The notes beneath the pieces are model-generated. The model worked only from the letters and a program-made list of their open reading frames with translations. It was not told the origin of the DNA and did not search any database. Source: Lunularia cruciata (Eukaryota; Streptophyta; Marchantiopsida; Lunulariales; Lunulariaceae). Taken from it: DNA of 64,000 bases. The translations under genes were made by a program, and so were the position numbers. The stretch is from NCBI GenBank assembly GCA_948567375.1, contig OX419758.1, forward strand, positions 44,955,001 to 45,019,000. The letters run 5' to 3'. Below, piece by piece: positions 21,970 through 32,899 of this stretch. Each line of letters begins with the position of its first letter. Positions within the stretch are counted from its first letter, which is position 1.

Positions 21970-23260
21970 TGTTAGTCCATCAAATATGAATGTCTGCATT
22001 GAGAGAACAACAAGAGTAGATGGCTCATAGTGGTGTAAAGTTCTTCATGGTGTAAAGTTTAAAAACTTTACACCATGAAGAAGAAGAATGCCAAAAGAGC
22101 CAACTCAATATTGAAGAATCTGAGAAGGAGTCATTGGATCTACAACTTCTTCACAAAGTTCAAGAACCCTTGCAAGCACTCAAAAGGTAGAAACAAGAAT
22201 CTGGGTGGCAAGACTACTTTACACCCTCTCATCCTAAATAGAAGAAAGACGCAAGTAGGCATACCTATTTGCTAAGACACAACACACCAACTTCTCCCAA
22301 AACTAGTAAGGGAGCCAATTATTTGAAGTATTTGATTTGTGATAAGATACCACAAATCTTGACTAAAGAAGAGTGTCAATACATCATACACATGATCCCT
22401 TGAATAGTTCATTAAGATCTTGAAGAGCAATTTGATGATATTGACACTTTTCTCATTCAGCCAATGATAAAAGAAATTAGGAGAAGAAAGGCAAGAAGCC
22501 AAGACAAAGGGCTTCTTGTAGTACTTCTCCTTCTTTGGAAGAATCCTCTACTTTGTTTAGCTCTTCTTTAAAATCAGAAGAAGATGTAAAGCCAAAGAAG
22601 AACCAAACACAAGGAGGAAAGAAGGGATTGACTCCTCCAACTAAAGGTGTCACAAAGACACATACTAAGTTGGAGACTAATAAAAGAGTTTGTAGATTTT
22701 AAGATTCAAATGATTGGGGCAAAGAACAAAAGAAAACCTCCTTAATTTGGAAGACCAAACATATGGTGTACTACGTGTGGCAAGTCGGGTTATGCCAACA
22801 TGGAGTGTTTGACTAGGACTGCATTTCCAATGTAGTAGATTGATTGGGTTCCAAGTTGGGACCAAACTAAGGAAGAAGAAGCAATGTACCAGACTCAAGA
22901 GGTACAACTCCAAGCAAGCACTTCTTATCAAGGTCCAAGGTATGGACCAAGGGAGTAAAATAACAATGCTCCCTAATGAAGTATGCCAATAGGGAACCAA
23001 AACTATCCTCAAAATGTTGTACAAGGTGCATTTTACAATTAAGGCTCTATGGGCCATTGGTCCCCAAATTGTCCCAAGCCAAGGTGGCAAATTGGGTATG
23101 TTCCACTTTGTGGAAATTGCAAAGGTTTGGACCATTTTGGAAATCAATGCCCGCAACCACCAAAGCCTCCAGCCAAATATGTGCAGACTTCAGCAGAGTG
23201 AGTTGTCTTACAACCAAAAGTGATCCCATAGTGAATTGTATAACACTTGAAGACAAAGGT
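21970..23260 (+). pseudogene. Y gag with two zinc knuckles
   Basis: This is broken gag coding DNA. The first knuckle, CTTCGKSGYANMEC at 22767-22808, has Tyr for His. The second, CGNCKGLDHFGNQC at 23109-23150, is an intact CxxCxxxxHxxxxC. Element X has the same pair at 50092-50133 and near 50385. Between the knuckles lies a Pro/Gln-rich linker. A 20-bp hairpin (22041-22082) sits in the leader. Capsid motifs are not clear enough to place. Confidence 0.7.
22041..22082. repeat. Perfect 20-bp hairpin in the Y leader
   Basis: Arms 22041-22060 (TTCTTCATGGTGTAAAGTTT) and 22063-22082 are exact reverse complements around AA. A partial direct copy of the arm (TGGTGTAAAGTT) lies just upstream at 22031-22042. 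It is about 115 bases after the primer site, the usual place of packaging or dimer signals. That role is inference. Confidence 0.75.
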
Positions 23261-23279
23261 CATCAAGGATGTAGTCCGG

Positions 23280-23700
23280 TCCAAAAGAAGAACGGCCAGA
23301 TTTTGACATGTTGAGAGTTGAAACACGCTTTGGGAATAAGAAGTGTGATCCCAAAGAAATAAGCACTACTTCTTTGTCTTCAAGAAAGGCGAAGAGATTT
23401 TGGCCTAAGTCCATCCTATCTGCAAAAGAGGAGAAAATCTTGGAAAAAGGACAAAACATTGCAAAAGGAAATTCACGAGGCAATGTAGAGAACTTGAGCA
23501 ATGAGTTTGGAGGAGTACTTAAAGATGAAACCTCCAATTTGTATGGCTAGCATCCAATCCAAGGTCAAGGATCTGATTCAAGCCAAGTTCTGTAAACCTG
23601 AAGTACCTTGGGCCACAACCATCAATACTCTTGTCACTATTCTAAAGCAACCCAAAGTAAAGTCAGATCGTGAAGAAGATTCAAACTAGAAGATAAACTC
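23280..23700 (+). pseudogene. Y gag-protease linker
   Basis: Two short open stretches rich in Lys and Glu (for example KAKRFWPKSILSAKEEKILE at about 23390-23450) connect the second knuckle to protease. X has an equivalent 123-codon stretch at 50448-50816. No domain is recognised. Confidence 0.45.
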
Positions 23701-23934
23701 AAAGAAGGTGAAACTTGAAGATGTACTCCCAAAACAATATTGTGGTAGATTTGGCATCCACCCAAGCCAATGTGAGCTTTAAATAATTGTGGGAGGATAA
23801 AAAATTGTATAAGAAGTAGCTTAGTTTGGCCCTTAAGAAAGGAAGTGCAATGACTAAGAAAGACTTGCCTGCCATATATCAAATTGAGCAAGAAGATTTG
23901 GGATCTCTTGAAATAGATGTGGAGATTGTGGGTT

Positions 23935-24235
23935 GCATGATCACATTGGTACCCATTGATTTGGTTTTGGCATGAGTGTCATGATAGAGGATACGGCACA
24001 TCAATTGGGGCATCACACATTTGAGCCCACGCCCCAAATTTTGAAATTTGTCAATCTGACAAGGAGACAACCTTTGGGTATGTTTTCTAATATGATCTCA
24101 ATCATCAAAGGAATGCCCTTCAAGTTGAATTACATTGTGTTGAGACAAGTGACTAAATTTGGTCACTCCTTGTTGATTGGAAGACCCTTGTTGTATAGGA
24201 CTCAAGTTATTGTAGATTGGCACCAATAAAAATTT
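23935..24235 (+). pseudogene. Y aspartic protease remnant
   Basis: It begins near LVPIDL (catalytic Asp at 23958-23960), and after a frameshift reads MSVMIEDTAHQLGHHTFEPT, LKFVNLTRRQPLGMF and SLLIGRPLLYRTQVIVDW. The end matches the Athila/Tat protease form LGRPxLxTAxxxIDx. X keeps the same order with PIDL at 51344-51355. It would process Gag-Pol. Confidence 0.75.
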
Positions 24236-24599
24236 GAGGTTTAAGGACTTCTCGTCTAAAGACCAAAGGCTGGTGACGGTGAGTTGGACAAAGGTTCCTC
24301 ACCTTGGGAAAATAATTTTTTCACAAGATGAAGATGAATATAAAGATTCATCATCTTTGTCTTTAGACGACTTGGATGAAGAAGTCCAAGTCAATTAATT
24401 GAAATGCTATGAGGTGGAGGTCAAAGACAAAGACCTATATATATCACATTGAGTAATAGTGAATTGGAGGAAGGAGGTCTAAACTCCATCCAACTTGTGT
24501 TAAGTTGATTCAGCCATATTGAAGCAATCATCAACCCCAATGGTTGTCAAGATGTAATCTTGGATGAAGGTAAAATTTTGAAAATATCCAAGACAATCA

Positions 24600-25440
24600 C
24601 TTCAGACAAGTTGGCATGATAAATTGCCTTGTTTATTGAGTACCAGGATGTATTTGCCTGGTATGTTGATCAAATGCTAAGTATTCCCAAAAAATTTAGG
24701 GAACATCAAATTGATCTTGTAGAAGGTGCAGTTCCAATGAGGCAAAGATAATATCACCTAAAGTACTCAAGTACAAAAGTACTTAAAGCCAAAATTATTT
24801 TTCAAGTCTTGAATAATGAATAGGTTTCTCCCACTTTCATTGTTCCAAAGAGGAAGACATGGAAGATTCATGTGTGCCAGGATTTTTTTTGCACAGTAAA
24901 TGCAATCACAAGGAAGGACTATCATCCTTTGCCTTTTACAAAAACTATCTTGGACCAAGTAGCTTGTCATCCTTGCTATAGTTTTCTTGATGGATTTTCA
25001 GGCTATAATCGAGAAGAAGACAAGGATAAGACCGCATTCACTACCAATTGGGGCGCATTCACATACATTCAAATGCCCTTTGGATCTCATAATGCTCTCG
25101 CTACTTTCTAATGGATGATGAATGCAATCTTCAAAGATTTTCTATGAACATTTGTGGAATTTTTTATTGATGATTTTTGCATGTTTGGCCAAAGACACGT
25201 ACATCTTCATTACCTCCACCAAAATTTTGAAAGGTGTTGTATTTTCAGCTTGTCATTACACCTAGAGGAATGCTTCTTTGCCATCAAGGAAGGAATTCTT
25301 TGGGGCATTGGGTCTCAAGCCAAGGTATTGAAGTTGTGATCAAAGAAGGCAAAAGTCATCTTAGCTTTGAAATCCCCCAAAGATATTTGGGAGCTAAGAG
25401 CCTTTTTGGGACATATCAAATACTAGAGACACTTTTTGTC
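24600..25440 (+). pseudogene. Y reverse transcriptase
   Basis: At 24830-25111 the frame reads KTWKIHVCQDFFCTVNAITR, KDYHPLPF, YSFLDGFSGYN and FTTNWGAFTYIQMPFGSHNA. The D in FLDG is catalytic. After one stop (near 25110), FFIDDFCMF gives the YxDD box with both Asp (25169-25174). The FLDGFSGYN form is typical of the Athila/Tat branch. The thumb continues in broken frames to about 25440. Confidence 0.88.
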
Positions 25441-25529
25441 TAACTATGTGGTGCTAGTTGCACCTTTAACAAAGTTGTTGAAAAGTTCCGAAGACTATTT
25501 GTGGGAACTAGAATAAAAAGAAGCTTTCC

Positions 25530-25960
25530 AAGTGTTGAAAAAGAATCTACTAGAAGCACCAATTATGAGGGCTCCAAATTGGGATGTCCCTTTTTATGTG
25601 TATGTGGACACTTTTTCCATGGAAATTGGAGGAGTCCTGAGTAAGAAGGATTAGAAGAAGAATGACTATCCAATTTATTATGCCAACCAACTTCTTTTAG
25701 TTGCAAAAAAGAACTATTAGACAATTGAAAGAGATGCATTCTAAATGGTGTATGTTTGCAAGAAGTTTCACCACTATTTACTAGGATAAAAGTTTTTCTT
25801 ACATGTGTACCATCATGCACTACAGTATTTGGTGAAGAATGCGGATTTGTTTGGGAAAATTGCAAATGGATCTTGTTATGACAAGAATTCACATACACAA
25901 TACAAGTAAGAAAAGGAGCTTTGCATTCAAAATTGGACTTCTTGTCTAGGTTTGAAAGTC
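25530..25960 (+). pseudogene. Y RNase H remnant
   Basis: The plus strand reads NWDVPFYVYVDTFSMEIGGV, then YYANQ, ERDAF and FHHYLLG, in one frame broken by TAG and TAA. These match VDTSxxAxGxVLxQ, the YYASRxLxxAxxNY segment and the FRxYLLGxxF segment of this RNase H type. X has the same domain better preserved at 52893-53256. Confidence 0.75.
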
Positions 25961-26029
25961 AAGACCATGATGTGGAGTTTGAAAATTAGTTTTTTGACAA
26001 ATAATTGTATCATTTAATGGCAATGCAAA

Positions 26030-27000
26030 GTACAAGGTATGTGATAAAATATCATTATCTGCATATTTGCTAGTGTCTTGAGGGACTTGACCCATAGTAG
26101 AGGGTAGTCTTTCTCAAGAAAATGAGGCATTGAGAGAACACTATGCCCTAAAGAACACAATAAAGAACATCCTTGTGGCAAGGAACTAGTGGCCTACAAT
26201 GTATAAGGACACTCAAACCCATATCCAAAGTTGTGATGCGTGTCAAAAAACAAGAAAGCCAATGGCTACTTCCCGATGGCCTTTGAGATTGATTTTGCCA
26301 TTGCCCCCATTTGAGAAATGCGGAATTGATTTTGTGGGTCCAATTCAACTAGTGATTCAATTCAGGAAGTAGAGATACATTTTAGTATGCACTGACTACG
26401 CTAGTAAAATGGTTGAAGCCAAAGCAACTCGCAGAGATGATGTTGAAATTGTAGCCAAATTTTTCTTCCACAATATCATTTCTTGTTACGGATGTCCTCT
26501 AGAAGTGGTTAGTGACCAAAAGACTCAATTTTTGAACTCACTTGTGGAGGCATTAACCAAGTACTTCCAAATAAAACATTGGAACACAACTCCTTACAAC
26601 ACAAAAGTGAAAGGATTGACGAAAAAGGCAAATAGGTTGTTGTGTAAAATTTTGAACAAGGTGACTATCAATTATGCCTATGATCAGGATTCAAAGCTAC
26701 CTATAGCTTTGTGGGCATACAAAACCACCAAAAACATTACAACCAAGCACAATCCACATTCTTTTAACATATGGATTGCATCCCATAATACCAGTTGAAT
26801 TTGAAGTACCATCATATTGTATCCTTTGCGAGGAATGACTATCGGAGGAAGAAAGTCATGATCTTCATATCCAACAACTAATGTGGTTAGAAGAGAAAAG
26901 AGATGATGCAATGCAAACCCTGAAAGAGATACAAGACCAACGGAACGTCAAGCATGACAAGCAAATAAAGCCTATTGCTATTTGAGAGGGAGATTTAATG
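26030..27000 (+). pseudogene. Y integrase, catalytic Glu changed to Lys
   Basis: The zinc-binding remnant includes SCDACQKTRKP near 26230. The core holds GIDFVGP, then CTDYASKMVEA (first Asp 26394-26396), VVSDQKTQF (second Asp 26514-26516) and KGLTKKANRLLCKIL. In the last motif the family has LTEKAN, so the third catalytic residue is Lys (26622-26624), a G-to-A change. The open segment 26409-26798 is 129 codons, the longest pol piece of Y. The end lies before the polypurine tract. Confidence 0.85.
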
Positions 27001-27230
27001 TTGTAATATGACAATCATTGCATATTTTTTCCATGAAAGCTGCACTTAAGGTGGATGGGACCATATTGGGTAATACATCTTTATGATAATAGCTCTCTTC
27101 AACTCATAAACTTGGAAGGACACCCATTTTTTCCACTCAAGTGAATGGGTGGAGAGTCAAAAAATATTGGACCGTGGGCTCAAACATGTAACAAAGAGAG
27201 AAGCTAATGTTTTTAGGGATGCTCATATTT

Positions 27231-27243
27231 GAAGGAGGGGGTA
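27231..27243 (+). other. Polypurine tract of Y
   Basis: GAAGGAGGGGGTA stands directly before the TGTTGTACCC start of the 3' LTR. X has GAGGAAGGGGTA at the same place (54724-54735). Confidence 0.9.
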
Positions 27244-27917
27244 TGTTGTACCCACATTCTCTTTTTGGACAAGTTTTAAAGAAGAAGTGTATTTTTAAAA
27301 CCAAATTGAAGCCTAATGAAGAAGAAAAAAGAGAATTGTGTGTTGAAGTAGACTCAAAGAAGTCAACTTTATGTCAGAGGAAGAAGGACTCAAATTGGAC
27401 TTATGGGGTGGTAGACTTGAAGTAAGTTTACTTTGCATTGGGATGATCAATCTGATCCAAAGAAACAATAACAAATTTTTCTTAGGCCTAGCAAATAAAC
27501 AAGGTATGCTAAAGAAAATAGCTACTTTAGGATAAAGATGAAAGTTGAGAGTGACAAAAATAGACACACAGAGTCTGTGAGTGTTAATTGAAGATCTAAT
27601 AAAGAATAACCACAAAATGGAATGCTATAAGATTAAGACTTTGTCAATGAAGTTCTGAAATGTTGAAATGTTATCCTATGCCTCTCAATAGTTTTCCTAA
27701 AGGAGCTAGAATCTTGGGGCCAGGCAAGGGTATGATCTTTCAAAGATCAAGAGTGAGGAAACACATGATGCCAGCAAAGGGTAGTTAGCAAACTCCTTCA
27801 CTTGCAGTGAGGAATCTGGCAATTTAGAGATTAGATGTAGAGGCAAGGATCAAAGTTTTGAACAGACTTCAGATCATGTTTTTGGCCTGGAATTGGAACT
27901 TGAGTTTTCCAGGTTTC

Positions 27918-30074
27918 ATGGCAAAGATAGCCACTAGTAATTGTGAAGATGGCTCCAAGACCAAGGAGAAGAGAGGGAATATAGCTTGATGGATTGAGTT
28001 GGATGGAGACTCATGTTGGGAAGAGAAGCAAGGGATGTGGGAGGATTCACCTTCTACTAGAAGTGTGATCCTTTGGAAGAGACCACAAAGGTGAGGAACT
28101 CTTTCAATGCTCCTTGCACAAAGAATAGATACAAGGTAGAGAGTTATAAAGACCCAATAAAGCAAAGTATTTTTGGAGCTCTGATGGTGACGTTTAAGTC
28201 AGAGCAAACCACCTAAGAAATGAAGCAGCAGGTTGTGTTCTTTCACCAAATGTCTGCAAGAGAGAAGGTGAATTAGGCAAAGTGCTTTCAACAAAGAATA
28301 GGGCAAATCATTAGGAATTGGAGAATGAACATGTCACCCTACTACTTTGTGCCATTTTTAGCCCACTTCTATTTAGGATTGAATATTCTCAACTTGGAGG
28401 AGAAGGAGAAGATGGTGCCATACTTTCATCCGGATCTGCAATTAAATTCCAATACAGATGAGCAATATAACATAACTCCAAGGGGGTGATGAATCCTTTG
28501 CCAAGATATGGTAGGATAAAGCAGTATTTATAAGTATCCCAAGGCCACTAAAGTTGGGTTGACCCAAAGAAGGAGTATTGCCAATTCAGCCATGAAAGAC
28601 TAGAAGACTGAACCCAAAACAAGAAATGGTGATGGTGGACCTATTGTTGGATGCAATAGTGGAAGGAGAAGCCAAGTCTAAGTACAAAGACTTGGGAGAA
28701 GAAAAAGAAGAGATCATGTTATAGAGTAAGGAATCCAGCAGTGAGATTGATAGGGAATCCAAAGTATTGTAGTCAATCAAAGAAGGGGCTAAAGAAGATG
28801 ATCAAGAGTTCCATGCACAGATTGAATGCATGGAAGGAGAAGGCCACCAATACTTGGAGTTGCCCAAGGTGGATATACTAGAGGAGAGAGAAGAGGAGTC
28901 AGTGCTAGTGTTTCCAAGAGGAGCAAGATCAAAGATAGATCTACAGCTCGCAACTACAAAAACAAGTAAAGCTAAAGAGGAAGAAGAAAGCTTGGTGGGG
29001 ATTAGTTTGAAGGTACAAAGATCAAGACTTTGGAATAAGGTACTAGCCATAGAATCGCCTACCAAAGCCAAAGATAGTCAAAAAGAGTGGATGAATTTAG
29101 AAAAGTAGAGTATTTGTTGAAGGTTGTTTTCCCCTTGTTGTTGTAGTTGATGCAGAGGAGAGTCTGAAGCAATATCATCCTTAAGTAAAGGATGAATTAC
29201 AAGTAGTGAAGTACTTGAGTGAGGAAATATAAGAGTTGAAGGAGAAGTTAACCCAAGGTGAGGAGGAAGCTGAAGTACTTTGGGCTGATGGGTTACTTTG
29301 GAGGAAGAGTTTCCATAACCTGCAAGAGAATTTTGTGAATCGTGGTGGTGAACTTGAATCATACGTCAAAGAATTGAAGGATCAAAAGGTAGCATTCAAG
29401 AGGTTGAAGAGAGAATCCAATGACATGCAAATTGAAGCAGTACACTCCAAGGCAATTGTGATTGTAATGGAGCAGAAGTTGGAGGTCTTGAGATTGGTGG
29501 CAATAGAGAAAGACCAAGCCTAGCAACATGAGCTTGTAAATAGAAGTCAAGAAGGAGAACAATTGCGGGATCTGGTGAGAAGCACGAAGACTCAATGGAT
29601 TCAATATGCAAAGGATAAGGAGACATTGAGGGCTATGAGGAACTATGAGGAAGAATTGAAAATGTATCATGATGAGTTGAAGGCAGAGAGAACTCATGGG
29701 AATACATCAGAATCAGTAGAAGAGATTGTTAAAAGGATGAAGGTGATGTTGAGTATTGAGTCAGAAGTAAAATTGGAGGAAGCAAGATTGCATGAATTGA
29801 AATTACTTGTGCAAGAGACAAGAAATAAAAAGCCAAAGGACACGGATATGAACAATTTGTTAATTTTTTCTGAGAGAGAGAGAGAGTAGATAGGAAGATG
29901 ATTGAAGTACAAGACAATGTGAGTCTTAGATTAGATTTAGTTAGATTAGAGTTAAATGAACTTTGCAATAGTGTGAAGGAAGGAAGTAAATGCAAAGTAG
30001 TTGAAGTAGGATTGTATTTTACTTTGGGTGAGTTACTTGAGTCAATTGAAGTAGTGAGAGCGGAGAAGGAGTAA
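27918..30074 (+). pseudogene. LTR-encoded ORF of Y, 3' LTR copy (coiled-coil protein)
   Basis: The frame starts MAKIATSNCEDGSK and runs about 719 codons with breaks. Near 28340-28430 it reads FVPFLAHFYLGLNILNLEEK, a motif shared with X. At 28830-29108 lies an acidic part (YLELPKVDILEEREEES). At 29236-29523, 29563-29889 and 29897-30074 there are long Glu/Lys/Leu-rich stretches with heptad-like spacing, for example RNYEEELKMYHDELKAE, which predict coiled coil. A frameshift falls in a GA repeat at 29873-29887. It lies wholly in the LTR, upstream of the TATA-like box. It has no recognised enzyme motif. A structural or DNA-bound role is only a guess. Confidence 0.6.
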
Positions 30075-30351
30075 GTAATTAGGATACCTATGACTTTAGT
30101 TTCAATTCAAACTGAAGATAGGATAGAAATAAGAAGAGATTGCACTAGTAGATGAAGCTAAAGTGCAAAAGGTGATTAAAGTTACATCAGTTGTAGAAGC
30201 CAAAGTAGAGGTAGACATTGGATCACGTAAGTAACAATTTTGAGATTTGAAGAGGCAGATATGAAGAAGTGGTATGTCATTTTGGATCTAAAGGTTGGTA
30301 AAGTAGTAGTTGAAGCAATTTAAGTATTTAGATAACTATCAGTGCTTTGCC

Positions 30352-30360
30352 TATTTAAAG
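30352..30360 (+). promoter_or_regulatory. Probable TATA box of the Y 3' LTR
   Basis: TATTTAAAG, followed by GAG and a T-rich leader. The 5' LTR has TATTTTAAG at the same site (21216-21224). X has TATAAAAGG at the matching part of its LTR (56797-56805). If transcription starts here, the LTR frame lies in U3. Confidence 0.45.
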
Positions 30361-31365
30361 GAGACATTTGCAATATATTGTTATTCAATTCAATATTCAT
30401 ATTTTCAAATTTGAGTAAAGGAAAGTGTTGTAGCTCAATGCTCTTTGTTTTAGCTTAATTTTAAGTATTAATCTTGTGTTTGTGTTTGTGAGTGTTTAGA
30501 AAATTCTGATTTGCAATCAAGGGTGTTAGATGTTGGATTTTGTAGCATTGATATTCATTTTGTGTGTTTGATCTTGAATGAATAGCAATTGAAGCAATGC
30601 CTTGACAAATCTATGAAGAATGGTAATGTTGGTAGTATTCTTCATTTGTGATTACAATGTTGGATTGATGGAAAGCAATTTTGATGGAGGAAGTTGTGTC
30701 TTTCAATGAAGGAGTGGAACACAATTCTTAGGTGAACTCATTTCATGGTGAAGTAGCACTCTTTGAGAAAATTGATCATCACAATAAAGATTGAATTGAA
30801 AAGGATTTGAAGACAAGTGATTTATTTGTGACAAGATTGCAAATTGAGCACTTTTTTCTCTCTTCTAGGTGTGATTTCTACCCAAGACTCTAAATATGCA
30901 ACCAAGAAAAAAAAATGTGACTTTTACTTTATATTTTGCCATTTCTGACTTATATCTCTATGGGAATGAACAATTACTTATTGGTTACCACAAAAGTGAT
31001 ACTTGCTAGGTTGTCACAACTTTTATTTTTGAAACCTTTTTTTTATCTATCATTCCATAATATATGTATAGAATATATGTAGAGTTTAGTTTTATTTTCT
31101 TTTATTGTGAAAGATTTTTTATCCTTTACGGTCCTTGACAGTTTGGTTTATCCTTATGGTTTATCATGCATGGTTTTAGTTGGATCATTTTTATCTTTTA
31201 TCACCATTTATATTTAAGTTTGTATATTTTATTTGTTTATTATTTCACAAAGAATGTGCAAGAGGTGCAAAGACCAAGATCTTGTGCCATAGAGTGAAGT
31301 TTGGGCTTTAGAAGTGGTTTACTCCTTTTGATCATAAGAGACTTGGAATTATTTTTTTCAGCCAG

Positions 31366-31574
31366 TCAATAATTGGGTTGTTTTGAGGACAAGGTTTGTG
31401 TACAAGAGGAGTGTATATGGACCTTTCATCTTGTTCTAAACATTTTAGGTCTATAAAGTTCTAAAAGTATCAATAATTGGGTTGTCTTGAGTACAAGGTC
31501 TTTATACAAGAGGAATGAATACAAACATTTTTTCTTTTTTTAAACATTGAGAAGTTTATCAAGCTCTAAAAGTA
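31366..31574. repeat. 104-bp tandem duplication
   Basis: Two copies, at 31366 and 31470, begin TCAATAATTGGGTTGT and end CTAAAAGTA. They differ at about a quarter of positions. No coding role is seen. Confidence 0.7.
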
Positions 31575-32640
31575 GCTTTTGCTACAATAATGACATGGAA
31601 TTAGATTGCAATTCCAAGAGTATGTGGTTTTGGAAGGGTATGAAAAGTATTGTGGTTCAAAACTTCAAAATAAGATCAATGTGATGGAGGAAGTCCCAAG
31701 TAATGTAGCAAATACTTGTAGGTCCCCGCCATTCAAGCAAGGCCCATGAAGGGTGAGAAAGTCCCCGACATGGCCAAGAAAAGCCCGTAGTGGGTGAGCA
31801 AGGTCCCAAGATGGAAAAGGAAGCTCTGTTTCCAAGTAAGCAAATCTATCAAATTTAACATTCACACAAGCAAACCCTTTGTATAAAAAGGCAAATCCTT
31901 ATTTTACATGAGCAAAGCCTTCAAAAAACATGAGCCTTCAAAACCCTTGTCTTGTAAGGGTAAACTAATATGCTTTGGAATTACGCACTTTGATCTCTTT
32001 GTTAGTTTCATACGCAATTTTCTTTTGAATTGACTTAAGTATTTTCCTTAAAACATGTTATAAGAGAAAAATCACTATCATTGGCACTAGAACTACAACA
32101 GATGCATTTGGAGATAGGATCATTACTAGACATACCACCAACTTAGTGAGTGAGGCATCTATTTGTGAGAGCATCATGATAGTACTTTTGATTTCCTTTG
32201 GAGTTTTTTCTTGACAAGCTAATTCTAGTGTAATCTCAACCATTTAGATTTAGCATTCCTTTCCTTGAATGCTTGGATTTTCTATTTTTGCTAAATGTCA
32301 ATTGTAACTCCATTTTTTATCTCTATTAGTTTATGCCACTCTCTAGCCTCCAAAGAATTGCTCTTTAACTAGGTCTGGCTTGCTATATCTTTAAGTAAAA
32401 GACACAAGGTAGGGATATCTTTTGGATTTTCTTTAGAGGATTTACTCCACTTGTACAATTCACCCTCTTTCTCAATCTTTGCTTCTCTATTTTGATCCTT
32501 CATCCCTTTGTCTTATATGCCTCTCGGAATTTCCTCTTGTGTTCTTATAGTACGTCCTTCAGTAAATTTCTTTGATGCTCTTGTCTTAGCCGTGGGAACA
32601 TCGTCCTCAAACTACTCTAACCTCACGCTTGCATGCTAGG
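31575..32640 (-). other. Unclassified degraded sequence, perhaps coding on the minus strand
   Basis: No clear gene is visible. On the minus strand from about 32600 to 32300 one frame gives ENPKDIPTLCLLLKDIASQT and other polar stretches with a few stops. This could be the decayed gag of an unknown element or a gene fragment. 31700-31960 contains repeated AGCAAG and GTCCC words of no clear meaning. I do not assign a product. Confidence 0.3.
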
Positions 32641-32758
32641 TATAGTAAATGGAATGGGATGAGATGTGCAAAATAGGATACTATTAGATTGTGAAATTTT
32701 TGACAAAGGATTGCTTTCTTCTAAAATTTCCTCCTCCTTTGTAGTAACTTTTATAGTA

Positions 32759-32893
32759 GCAAGGGAGATTATAATTGAACATCTTTGGGTGCCATATTCT
32801 TGGGCAGAAAGCAAATTCAGATTGATATTATTAAGATGCATTTTCTGCCCAAGAATATGGCACCCAAAGATGTCCAATTATAATCTCCCTTGC
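32759..32893. ncRNA. Long near-perfect hairpin, possible MIRNA or siRNA precursor
   Basis: Two 52-base arms (32759-32810 and 32842-32893) pair with one mismatch and enclose a 31-base loop. The total length of 135 nt and single stem suit a young plant miRNA-type precursor. It could also be a MITE end pair or a simple inverted duplication. The arms carry words such as TTCTTGGGCAGAAA. I recognise no known miRNA. The right arm lies beside a minus-strand frame, so an origin by inverted duplication is possible. Direction of transcription is unknown. Confidence 0.5.
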
Positions 32894-32899
32894 ACCCCG

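Larger units (their letters stand above)
18781..31018 (+). mobile_element. Y: Athila/Tat-like gypsy element with giant LTRs
   Basis: Y is a 12.24-kb element with a perfect target duplication ACTTT (18776-18780 and 31019-31023). It has a 3121-bp 5' LTR, a primer site of the TGGCGCC type, gag with two zinc knuckles, protease, RT, RNase H, integrase, a polypurine tract and a 3775-bp 3' LTR. The RT motif SFLDGFSGYN places it near the Athila/Tat branch. Each LTR carries a broken reading frame of up to about 700 codons. There is no env-like frame between integrase and the tract. All genes are broken. Confidence 0.9.
27244..31018 (+). repeat. 3' LTR of Y
   Basis: A 3775-bp LTR from TGTTGTACCC to TAGGTTGTCACA. 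Its right neighbour is ACTTT, the target duplication. It carries the fuller copy of the LTR reading frame (27918-30074), then a TATA-like box at 30352-30360 and about 660 bp to the LTR end. Confidence 0.9.

Noticed and set aside
22677-23156. Minus-strand open frame of 159 codons, one of the longest
   Set aside because: It is opposite the Y gag zinc knuckles at 22767-22808 and 23109-23150, which are the real signal.
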